Source: Wyeomyia smithii
Lineage: Eukaryota; Arthropoda; Insecta; Diptera; Culicidae
Assembly: GCF_029784165.1 (NCBI RefSeq)
Contig: NC_073696.1
Coordinates: 174,768,912 to 174,832,911 of the forward strand
Direction: 5' to 3'
DNA length: 64,000 nucleotides
This document shows, in pieces, positions 21,351-33,221 of this stretch. The position numbers and the translations under genes are program-made. Each line of letters begins with the position of its first letter. The stretch's first letter is position 1. A model generated the notes under the pieces. It made no database searches, was not told the origin of the DNA, and saw only the letters and a program-made list of their open reading frames with translations.

Positions 21351-23739
21351 ATATTTTTTTAAATTTAATGTATTTATTTCCTATTTTATCATTACAAAAT
21401 TTTGACAGATCAAGTCCACTCTTCTTGCGTAGTATATTCGATTATATTTACTTCAAACCTAGAAAGTACGAGTTATGGAATTTCAAAGCAATTGATGGTT
21501 TAGCAAATCGTGCAAATTTATGTAGGCTTTTCCGACATATTGCATAAATCAATAAAGATTAGACATCGACATCGGAGTGAGGGGTTCCTACGTGGCGCAA
21601 TTTCCATAGGTTATTGAATAAAATGTGAATACTTAAATTCTTTTGCATACATAATTATCATTACTTCTTTCATTGTGTTTATACGTACATGTGAGTGAAC
21701 TCGATCATATTTGTCGCTTATTTCAACAGTTTTAGAATGATTTTTCACTCGTGTGGGCAAGCAACTACCTATTTGTGGATATGGTACTTTTTCACACAAC
21801 GCAATGCATTTCCGAGCGACGATATTCGGTGGAAACACGTTTTTCCTTTTGTACGGTATCTCATCCGTTTCACGGTTCCTTCTTGTTTTGTTCTTTCGGG
21901 GCTACTAAGACTGATCGAGGGCAGAATATCCACGGATGAGAGTGTGTGTCGCTACTGCTGGTATTTTTCTTCGAGGATTAGTTTTTACTTTCGTTTCGTA
22001 GACGCAACATCTCGGTCTCCGACATTCCGAACGTTTCGATTCTATTTTAAATAGAATGAAATGTAGTGAACTCGCGAAACGGTTAAAAGTTTTCCTTTGG
22101 CAGACATACTCTGCTTGCTAGGTGTTAGCATTTAAGTGTTTGTAATATTTAAATATTTATACATTATTATAGCTATTTATTATTCATGGAAAAAAAGTTT
22201 ACATTATTGTGATTAAAAATGAAAACCCAGTTTGCAGATATGGTGTCACAAAACAAACAAATGGATTATAATTGAATATTTTGAGGATTTATTTGAACCA
22301 AAGAGTTAACCTTAATATATCAAAGGTTAGTATTAAATAAACACTATAAGTTTCTTTTTACTATAATTTAACTATGAGTTATATTGCCAAGTATTATAAT
22401 CACAGCAAAAAATTATAGCTTTGTTGACATTGATAGTTCATGGCTACTAGTGCCTAGATAACATGTAACATGTTGTACTAGAAATCACTCGTAGCAGAAA
22501 ATATAAGTTTTTGAACTGTATAATTATAGTGAATTACGACATCATTTCTATCTTGAAAGTCATTAGACATTTGATAAAACGACAAAAAGACCAGAAATAT
22601 CCTTAAAATATTCACAACTGCTTAGAGCGATATCAAATCATCCCAAAGGTCAACCAATAATCATTGCATATTGTGGATTCCAGCATTTGCGATTACGAGG
22701 AAAAATAAAGTTTGTGATCTCGCTAGGATTCTCAGCCAGCTTTATCTTTTTAGTCACAGAAAGCAACGTGTGTCGTAATATTGCGCAATAGTTGTTCACT
22801 AAAATTTCCAATATCATAGTTGTCAAAATCAAAGTTATCATTTCATTAGTATTATTTTACTTCCAAAAAACTCATTAATACTTATATAAATTAAATGTTG
22901 TAATAGAAAGGTGCTTTCTAATTAGTAAATTGAGATTTCATATTTGTTATAACTGGGGGGTCTCAGAGTTGGAAAAGTATCCATTGGGCATATTCTTATT
23001 CTGTTCTACATATAAATAGCATATTTTATTCTGTTCCAAAATGTACTGAAATATTTCAAAGTGTAAGCCATCTTCAAAATTTTTCAGCTGAGCTTTGGTA
23101 TAAAATAAAATTTACAACACCGCTGCAGTAATGAATTTGTGTATATTTAATTAATAACCAAAAACAAACTTTTTTTTAGTTATAAAAAAAATTTAAACAC
23201 TAAATCGACTTACAACTTGAATAAAAGTTCGTAGCAATTTTTGCAATAAAAAAACACGTGGTGAACTTATTGATAACCTCGCACGGCACCTCGTACTGGA
23301 TTATTGTACATGATTATAAAAAACTACTTAACCCATTTTAAACCAGTTGTTCGTTTCATCGAACAGTACTTTAGATTTTTTTACGAACAACTGAGATTAG
23401 ATAAAACTATTTCGTTTTCTGCACATGATAACTGGGAATATAAAGTACAAAAAATAATACTGTGCATCCCTCCCCTACCATCCAGTAGGGAGGAAAGCGT
23501 TTTACGCAAATATGTTCATCAATGTTTATCAATATTTTACATGCATTATAACTTGCGCGCCTCTCGATTGAAAGTCACTGTTCGGTTTACCGAACTGTGG
23601 TCCAATACGTGTCCACTAGAGTACCATGTAAATCGGCTTTAACTGCATTGAGGCACGACTTTTCAGAGTCCATTTGAGCTGAAATCATACAAAAATTTTG
23701 TTTTGAGAAAAAGTTAAAATTTTTTTTTAATTTTTATTC
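21351..23739. other. Unassigned AT-rich stretch
   Basis: Nothing with recognisable domain content. Open frames at 21695-22054 (119 codons) and 23304-23642 (112 codons) are the longest, but their proteins match nothing I know and lack a clear gene context. 21840-22040 is less AT-rich and could be an untranslated exon, without further support. Confidence 0.4.
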
Positions 23740-24200
23740 CATAGGGTATATTTTCATAGGGTATATTTTTTATTAGAAGAACAAAACAACTTTGATAAAG
23801 ACACTGTGCCAATCAAACAAAACGTTTTGGCTGCAAAAATAATTTTAAACACCAATAGAACACTACTGGTGATTAAAAATATGTTTACAGCCAAAACGGG
23901 TTGTTTGATACGCATAGTGTCCTTGGAAAAGTTGTAGATAGTAATTTTGTCCTTTCAAAAAATATACTTTGAGGAAAAAAATGTTCTAAATATTATCATT
24001 TTTTTCCTGATTTCTCCATGACCGGACAGTTTTCAAAGCTTTTTAGATAATTAATTTTTGAATTTTCTTTGAACTTTTCTTCAAAAAAAAATTTTTTTGC
24101 AGAGTGTAAGTTTTTTTTTTGAAGAAATAAAATTGTTATCTACAACTTTACCGAAAACGTCACACCGATCAAACAAACCGTTTTGGCTATTAAAATATTT
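23740..24200. repeat. Clustered copies of the TCTACAACTTTG repeat family
   Basis: Two or three adjacent pieces: CAACTTTGATAAAGACACTG and CAAACAAAACGTTTTGGCTG (23785-23835), the inverse CAAAACGGGTTGTTTGATA with AAAAGTTGTAGATA (23895-23940), and CTACAACTTTACCGAAAACG (24138-24157). Alternating orientation suggests a foldback MITE. Confidence 0.55.
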
Positions 24201-24827
24201 ATAATCACAACATGACATTTTTGAATAGCTTGTTAAAAATAAGTCATGTTTCAAAAAATTAAACCAATAGCACAGAATGGTATCTTTTGCCCATAGAATC
24301 GTCTCTTCGTAAGGCCTGAAACTTTGAAGCAATTCCGTAATTAAATTAAACTTTATTACAGCAGAAAATTAGGTTGAGAAATCATAAGTTGTTACTATTT
24401 ATCAATAAATGTGTGCTCAATTTCGATAAATTTAATTTAATTTCGAGAAACATGAGATTACGTTGTAGAAAAATCAGGATGTAGGTCCATTCCGTAATGA
24501 GCTAAGCTGTTTATAAACATTTCATTCATTTTATTCTGGCAAAGAAGCGAGAAAATGCACTTTTGCACTTTTTTGAAGTATTTTTTTTATATTTATTTTT
24601 TTTTTTGAGGAAAGTGCATGATATTTGATGTACTGTGTAAGTTGATAGTCTAAGTTAAAGCAGACGCCGATATATTTTTTTGGGCAAAAAAACGCTAAGA
24701 TCATCTCAGTTTTCTTCGCACGAATAAATTGAGACGTTAGCACCAAGTCAGTAAGTCGTCAGTTAGGGCTCTGAATGGAGTCACCATCATTTAAGAGCAT
24801 TTTAAGGAACTTTTCCGAAGGCACATA
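24201..24827. other. Unassigned AT-rich stretch
   Basis: No gene or repeat structure recognised before the Tc1-like left end. Confidence 0.45.
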
Positions 24828-25479
24828 CAGTCATGGAGAAAATATTAAATACACGTGCAGTTTTGGTTAATTTTTCATATTTTGGGCACTGGTTTTAGTT
24901 GTTATATGATGTCATGTTACGTCATAACGATCTGCAGACACTCTCTTTCAAAGAGGAACGGAGAAATAACTGAACTTTTTCTGTGTCGGTGTTTCCGAAG
25001 TTTTTTGCGTGAGTTATTGTTTTTAAGGTGGTGAAAAATATAAATACACTATTGAAATATATTTACAAAACATTGCAAATAAGCTTTAATTCTGTACATA
25101 TCGTTAGCAAAGTGACCTTTCACGTTACAAAACTCACTTTTAATATTTTGTGGCTTGTTCTTTGTTTTGTGAAACCATTTTCGTGGTATGTTTACAACCA
25201 GGTTTTCACGAGTAGAAGGGAAACTAACATTTCACGCTACCTATGCGACGTTTCATAAGTCTGTTTTATGCTTAGGATGATGCTCTGCAGCTAGACTGTC
25301 ACAATCTTCCATAGAATTTCTAAAGGATTAAAATTAGAAGACTGCGCCAATTTAGCCAAACTAATAATTATATATTTTCGTTTGAAAATCATCTTCGTGT
25401 TTTCAATACTGTATGTTTAGGATGGTTATACTGCTTAAAGATCCAGCAAAGTGACATGTTTTCTTCGGCATATGAAAGC

Positions 25480-26050
25480 AAAATCGACCACCTAGGTACA
25501 CAGGAAACTTTACTCTACTTCAAAAGCGACACATTTTGGCAAGAACTGAATTTTCTAAAAAGTTCTTAGACTAGGGTGAAACTAAATGGCACATCGTGTT
25601 TTGGTCGGATGAGTCGAAATTTAACCTTTTTGATCCAAACGGTCAGCAGCTGGTGAGAAGACCGGTAAATACTGCCTTCAACGCACAATTAACCAAGAAA
25701 GTATAGTGTGGTGCTGTTTTCTGATGCTGGTGTGGAACCCATTCATTTTATAACATAGACTATGAATACTAACAACTATGTAGATATTTTACGTAGCGTG
25801 ATGCTTCCGTATGCCAAAAAAAAAACAGCCCTCTTCGTTGGAGGGCAACGATCTTTACCATACAGCATTGAAAACTTGAAAATGGTTTTCAGAGTAAAAT
25901 ATATAAAATTGCAGGATTGGCCGGCATAGTGTCCAAACTTGAACCGTATCAAAAATCTATAGAAGATTGTTAAGTCCTACGTTGCAAAGCATCATCTAAA
26001 GAATGCAACAGATTTATGGAACGTCGTACAGGCAGCGTGAAATGCTAGTC
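25480..26050 (+). pseudogene. Tc1-like transposase remnant
   Basis: Cut-and-paste transposase with DDE catalysis, now unreadable as one frame. Conceptual pieces in order: RHILARTEFSKKF, HIVFWSDESKFNLF (first catalytic Asp), QQLVRRPVNTAFNA, then in shifted frames a GVEPIHF-like part, NTNNYVDILRSVMLPYA, a degenerate DNDL-like box near 25850, and near 25915-26035 DWPA, LNRIKNLWKIV-like and DLWNVVQAA pieces. It has many stops and at least three frameshifts. The N-terminal DNA-binding domain is not readable upstream. Confidence 0.85.
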
Positions 26051-26185
26051 CAGCTTCTACTCGTAAACACTGTTTGTAAACATACCACGAAAATTGAATA
26101 TGGTTTTACAAAACAAAGGGCAAGCCACATAATTTTAAAAGGGAGTTTTGTAACGTGAAAGGTCACGTTGCTAGCGATATGTAGA

Positions 26186-27781
<1,596 letters not shown>

Positions 27782-27866
27782 CAATAGTGTATTTATTTTT
27801 TTCGCCACCTTAAAAACAATAACTCACGCAAAAAAAAATTCGGAATAACCGACACAGAAAAAGTTT

Positions 27867-29760
27867 AGTTTAGTGATGATTGGAATAGGTACACCGCGGC
27901 GCGTAACATGTATTCACGGTCCTTGAAAAAGGCACGGGTGAATATATGCAGCGGAAGATTGATCAACATCAAAATAACAGCAAACAGTTATGGAAAATTT
28001 AAAAAAAACTAATGAAAAGTAAAGATTGTTGCCCGCAATCCATAACTTTTAATGGCTTAGAAGAACAATCGGCGCGAGTAATAGCAAGTAAATTTAACAG
28101 CTATTTTGTTAACAGTGTTCAATCGATCAATCAAAGTATTGATTTGGTCAATGAGCCTGAAGAAATAATACTGCCCATAATAACCCATAATAATCCATAA
28201 TAACTGTAGCTTTGATGGTTTTCATCCTATTACTTTTGCAGAGTTGAAAGATATTTGTTTTTCTTTGGAGAGATCGGCTGGTATCGACAATGTCAACGCA
28301 AAAGTAATACAAGATTGCTTTCATGTCATTGGACACGATCTGCTGGACCTTATTAATGAATCGTTGCGAACGGGGCACGTGCCTGAAGTTTGGAAGGAAT
28401 CGCTTGTGGTTCCTATCCCCAAGATTAATGGGACGGATAAAGCCGCAGAGTTCCGACCCAATAATATGTTGCACACATTAGAGAAAATTTTAGAACTAGT
28501 TGTAAAAGGCCAGCTGATGGATTATTTAAATAGTAATGATTTGCTAATCCCAGAGCAATCAGGTTATCGAGAGGGGCACTCTTGTGAGTCTGCATTAAAT
28601 CTGGTGTTAGCAAAATGGAAAGAAAAAATCGAAGCTAAAGAAACTATTCTTGCTGTATTTTTGGATCTAAAACGCGCTTTTGAAACAATTTCTAGTTACA
28701 AACATTGGAGCGCTTTGGTATCGTAGAGACAGCATACAAATGGTTTGAAAGCTATTTGTGTGCTAGAACTCAGAAGACTCGTTTTAATGATTTTGAATCG
28801 GATTCCATGGCTAATACACTAGGTGTACCGCAAGGATGTGTTTTAGGGCCCATTTTGTTCATAATTTATATTAATGACATGAAGCGAGTTTTACGGTTTT
28901 GCGATATAAATTTATTTGCCGATGACACTGTTCTGTTCATTGCAGCAAAAAACCCAAACGATATTGTAGCACTTTTGACACATTATCTGGCGAATTGGTT
29001 AAAATTTAAACAGCTTAAGTTAAATATTAGTAAAACACAGTACTTGGTTATTTCTTCTGCCAACTCCAGACCAGACGTAAACATTGTAATTGATGGTGAG
29101 ACGATTGATCGCGTGAATGAAATAAAGTATTTTGGAGTTATTATTGATGACAAGTTAACTTTTAAGTCTCACATAGATATCAAGAAAATTCGTCATCAAG
29201 AAAATGGCGAAAAAATACGGTATCTTGTGCCGTTTGAAAAATGAATTGACTGTTAGTAGTAAAATTAGTCTTTATAAGTCAATCATTTCACCACATATAG
29301 ATTTTTGCCCATCCATATTATTTCTTGCAAACAATACACAAATATTGAGACTGCAGCGCTTACAAAATAAAGTAATGCGATTAATATTAAGATGTAATAG
29401 ATACACTTCCTCGAGTTTTATGCTGGACGCATTGCAATGGCTTTCTGTGAAGCAAAGAGTATATTTTCTGACAATGGTGTTTCTATATAAAATTTTTAAT
29501 AATATGCTGCCTCGATATTTGTGTAATCGAATTGATAGGGGAAGTTCATAGGTACAACACAAGAAACGCGGATGATGCTAGAACACCAAATTTTCTTTAT
29601 GGAAGATCACAGAACTCTCTGTTGTACAAAGGAATAAATTTGTTCAATTCCATGCCAAGACAGGTAAAACGTGCAGCAACAATGGCGGAGTTTAAAAGGC
29701 TTTGTATTTCACACATAAAGTCTGTTTTGTAGACAGATTATATAGAATTTTTTGTAAATT
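27867..29760 (+). mobile_element. CR1/L2-type non-LTR retrotransposon, 5'-truncated
   Basis: Plus-strand element carrying only the RT-containing end of ORF2, so it was 5'-truncated at or near 27867, where the Tc1 inverted repeat stops. Coding similarity starts around 27930 (QRKIDQHQNNSKQLW) and ends at the stop near 29732. The 3' UTR end is uncertain; the tail after 29732 is AT-rich. No RNase H is present. Clade is CR1/L2/Kiri-like by motif style. Confidence 0.8.
27930..29732 (+). pseudogene. CR1/L2-type reverse transcriptase, frameshifted
   Basis: RNA-directed DNA polymerase remnant. Motifs in order: LERSAGIDNVNAKVI, GHVPEVWKESLVVPIPK, EFRPNNMLHTLEKILE, LIPEQSGYREGHS, ILAVFLDLKRAFETI (first catalytic Asp), GVPQGCVLGPILFIIYIND, NLFADDTVLF (active-site FADD), KLNISKTQYLVI and EIKYFGVIIDD. 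C-terminal pieces are SLYKSIISPHIDFC, LQRLQNKVMRLIL and HRYNTRNADD. Frameshifts lie near 28700 (small deletion after the first Asp box), 29190 and 29545, and a stop near 28198 interrupts the 5' part. The active-site residues are still present. Confidence 0.88.
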
Positions 29761-31889
29761 AATGACGAAGATTGTAAAATTTATGTACTATTTTTTTTTT
29801 ATTTATTGGGTAAACTAAGCTATTATGTTCACTGATGATGATGGATTTTTGTTTGAATTAGTTGTATAATATTTAATAGTAGAGTTTAAAAAAGAGGCGG
29901 CTACACATGTTTGAGCCACGCGCGCGTAGACTGACATAGACAATCTGGATATTGAGTACATCAGGATTAAACCCCTGAAATTGAAACAAAAAGCAAATCG
30001 GGTTGGAAAGTTGCTTTTTGGTATGAAATAGCATATATGCTGTTATTCTGATTTTTGATATTTATCTGTTTTTACGATTTTGAACTAGTTGGGAGAAAAA
30101 ACTGAAAAGGCTTGGGTTCGCCTGTGGACTGTAAAGCTCGTTATCGAGAACTATAGTATCACAGGATCTCTCTCGTAGTTTTGGATCGTTATCCAGAATC
30201 AATTCTGATTAGTTAACACTCCTAAATGTTAGGTTTAATTCCTAACCAAGTCCAGATAATTTTCGGGTTGGAAACGTTCTGGACGAGCCTTGGATCCATG
30301 ATGGTATTGGAAAATCGATGGTATATTTAGTCTGTTTCAAAATTTCATCAATAAAAGACTAAAATATATATGAATTAGAAAAAAACATAAAACTTTTCAT
30401 CATGCCAACAACAGCGTTTTCAACTTTTTTTTGTAATTTTTCTCTAATGCGAACATATTTGTAAAAAAGTTTTTACAGAATATAAAATTTACGAATGACT
30501 CATAAAACTTCGCAGCTCATGTGGTCACTTTGATTCTATGAGATATGATTTCTGTCGAGTACAACTATAATTCTATAATTCTGAAAGAAGAGTGCCCGGT
30601 GAGTTCATTACCCCTGGAACATTTACAAAATGTTGTTTTAAAACATGTATACTTACCTGTGAAACAAACCACGCCGATGCTCAGATTGAGGGAGATCAAC
30701 ATTTTAAAGCTGCACCTACCAATACAAACAGGCATCTTAACGGCCAACCCTCGGCAAAGAATTTTATCAATCATTAGTACCGTTTACTGCATCAACAAGG
30801 AAGCGCATCAACTATCTTGAGACGGTTGTTGACCTTCTCCATACTAACCCAATAGGAGAAGTCAGTGACTTCTAAGCAAAAATACACCTACACAGCCATA
30901 ACCACACAATTCCAACTGTCTATCATTGAAAACATGTAAGTAAACTCCTACACCGTCATTCAGAACGAAGCATTCTGATCCTGCAACGAGGGTTCAAAGA
31001 TCTTAGGGTTTATTCTGTCTTCCCTTACATTTAAAGGGAAATGCGCGCAAAGTTTTCCCTTCAAAGACACGTGTTGTCTTTAACCATCATCTGCCTCATT
31101 CTTACGTTTTCGTGATTTTGTTATTGTTGATATTTGACTGCTAGACAGATCGGATAAACTATCGTTTGGGATGCAGGCGTAGAGGTGCCATATAGTGATT
31201 TTCAACATGTGTGAACTGTCGAGAAAGTCATCACGGACTAAATTCGATGAAATCAATCAATTAAACTAACAGCGTTCATCAAGAGTACAATTCAAGTGTG
31301 TTGGTGCATTCAAAGTGTCCTGTATTCTAATTCACATGTACATATTTCAGAATTTCAACGCAGGTGCTCATATAATACAACTTTGTAATAAGATGCATTA
31401 TTGTTGAAGTTAAATAATTTAGCATAAAAAGTTACTAAAGTTTTTGGAGCACATACTTTGTATCACGTGTGATATCGCATAAAAAAGACTAAACTTCCAT
31501 TAAGTCGATGAGTAGATAAAATTTGGTTGTGTAAGCGTATTTACGAGATTGTGCATGCCAAACCAGCATTAATTAAAAAAATTATACCATACACAACCGC
31601 GTTGATTAGAAAGTAGTGCAAAAGCCTCGTCGCCTTGTATATTTTTATTCCTTCATTAAATTTTCACTTTTTCAGCATTGTCATAGTTCATTGACGTGAG
31701 TATGGATGCAAAAAAAACTAATTATATTGTTAAAAAAACGCTAACATTTTGCGCAATATCGCGTGTTCATATTACTGCATGAACCTACTGCGTCAAATTA
31801 GAATGTGTTTGATCACATGATCGACTTAAGTAATTGGTTCCAGCCTGCTGTGGGCGACTACTGTCTACGCTGGCTATCTTTGGTGCACA
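29761..31889. other. Mostly unassigned AT-rich stretch
   Basis: Apart from the possible minus-strand exon listed separately at 30657-30870, I see no gene, inverted repeat or RNA in this stretch. Confidence 0.4.
30657..30870 (-). other. Possible minus-strand first exon
   Basis: The minus strand shows a near-perfect donor, CACAG followed by GTAAGTATAC (GT at 30655-30656). Just upstream it reads KMLISLNLSIGVVCFTG, which looks like a secretory signal core, with ATG codons in the same frame (MPVCIGRC and MLISLN). The GC content is slightly above its surroundings. No partner exon was found, and the limits at the 5' side are arbitrary. Confidence 0.25.
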
Positions 31890-32056
31890 GTGAGATTCAG
31901 TAGCGTAGCTACGGGGTGCGGTTGGTGCGGTCCGCACCAGGCCTACCACTCAAGGGGGCCCCAAAGTCTTGCCAACATCGAACCGGTCAACATGCTCATC
32001 TGAACTCAACCTCATGTATTTGTGCTCGCCTCTCTGCTCTCGTGATCCACACGGAT

Positions 32057-32494
32057 GGGGCTTATTTTCAAAAATGTTTCCGGGACCTGCTTTCCCAGGC
32101 AAAAAAAACTCCTTGGGGTTTAGTAAGCAACATGTAGAAAAATTGGTTGAATTTTATTAAGGTCTAGAGGTGGCGCAGAGGGTCTAAAGGTCATATTTGA
32201 AACGAAAACAATTTTTCAACAAAACATATACCTATATAGGTAAACATTGTAAATGCAGAAGGTGCCTGTATAAGTGAACACGCCCGGTCCTCGAATTTAT
32301 TCTCACAACAAACATCATTGTTCCTCCGTTTGTTGAAAAAAAAAAATGCTTTCGTTTCAGGCCCTCTGCACCACCCCTAGACCTTAATGAAATTTAAACA
32401 TGTTGAATTTTTTACATGTTGCTCATTGAACCCCAAGGAGGTCTTTTTGCCTGGGAAAACAGGTCCCGCAAACATTTTTCAAAATAAGCTCCAC
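32057..32494. repeat. Internal inverted repeat inside the hAT element
   Basis: 32057-32222 is repeated in reverse at 32330-32494 (shared blocks CTTATTTTCAAAAATGTTT, CCCAGGCAAAAA, CTCCTTGGGGTT, TTAAGGTCTAGAGGTGG and TTTCAACAAA), leaving a loop of about 108 bp. Either a foldback element inserted here or a local inverted duplication occurred. Confidence 0.8.
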
Positions 32495-32504
32495 TCTTAT
32501 ATAT

Positions 32505-33051
32505 TGGAGTGTGTTGAGAAGTTAATGGCAACACATAATTTTTTGACCGATAAGCGAAAAGAAATTGAGGAATGTGATCTAAAGTATGCAGAAGAAAAGT
32601 GTTCTGAACTTCTAGCCCAGAACCATAAAAACGTGTTCGTCGAAAAAAGAGAATACCAGGTGAAGAGGAAAGGAAATTGCCACAAGATCTCAATAGATTA
32701 ATGAACTCGCAGAGGAATACGGCTTTTTAACACCCGACATTCTTTTGGATTCATTTAGGTGAAGCAATAGAGCTACAAAATTTCATTCATAGGTATAAAT
32801 TGTTCGATTCGGTACCAAACGTAAAATTCGCTCCAGAATTTTTTTTAACGATGGCAATTATTATTGCAGCTTGCGAGAAAAGTTTCTCTAAGTTAAAGTT
32901 GATCAAGAACTATTTGAGGTCAACGATGAGTAACTTGCGATTAACAAACCCTGCCATTTTATCAATCGAACGTGAAATCACTGATTCCATTGATTTTAAA
33001 TCTGAAATTTTTGATTTTACCGATCAAAAAGCACGGAAAGTGAGTATCTAA
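32505..33051 (+). pseudogene. hAT transposase, C-terminal remnant with dimerisation domain
   Basis: DNA transposase fragment. 32505-32701 reads an acidic helical part (CVEKLMATHNFLTDKRKEIE). After a frame break, 32800-33051 reads the hAT C-terminal dimerisation region: TMAIIIAACEKSFSKLKLIK, NYLRSTMSNLRLTNPAILSI. The ACEKSFSKLKLIKNYLR signature is typical of this domain in hAT transposases and ZMYM-like relatives. The N-terminal zinc finger and most of the RNase H-like core are absent, so it is inactive. Confidence 0.85.
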
Positions 33052-33221
33052 ATCAGCCTAATTTTTGATTTTTCGGAAAACGGAATAAACAAGTAGAAAA
33101 ATCTATTTTTTTTTGTTTGTCCTTTTCTGAAAAAAAAAACTGCGCAGTCATTTTCATGGGGGCCCCCATTTTTGTTACCGCACCAGGCCCACCAAACCGT
33201 AGCTACGCCACTGGTGGGATT

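Larger units (their letters stand above)
31898..33213 (+). mobile_element. hAT-family DNA transposon, decayed
   Basis: The ends CAGTAGCGTAGCTACGG (31898) and the inverse of CAGTGGCGTAGCTACGGT (to 33213) match at 16 of 17 positions. They are flanked by an 8-bp target duplication, gtgagatt (31890-31897) and gtgggatt (33214-33221), with one mismatch. Eight-base duplications and short CAG...CTG ends are diagnostic of hAT. At 1316 bp it is much shorter than an autonomous element and keeps only the last part of the transposase plus an internal inverted repeat. Confidence 0.9.
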
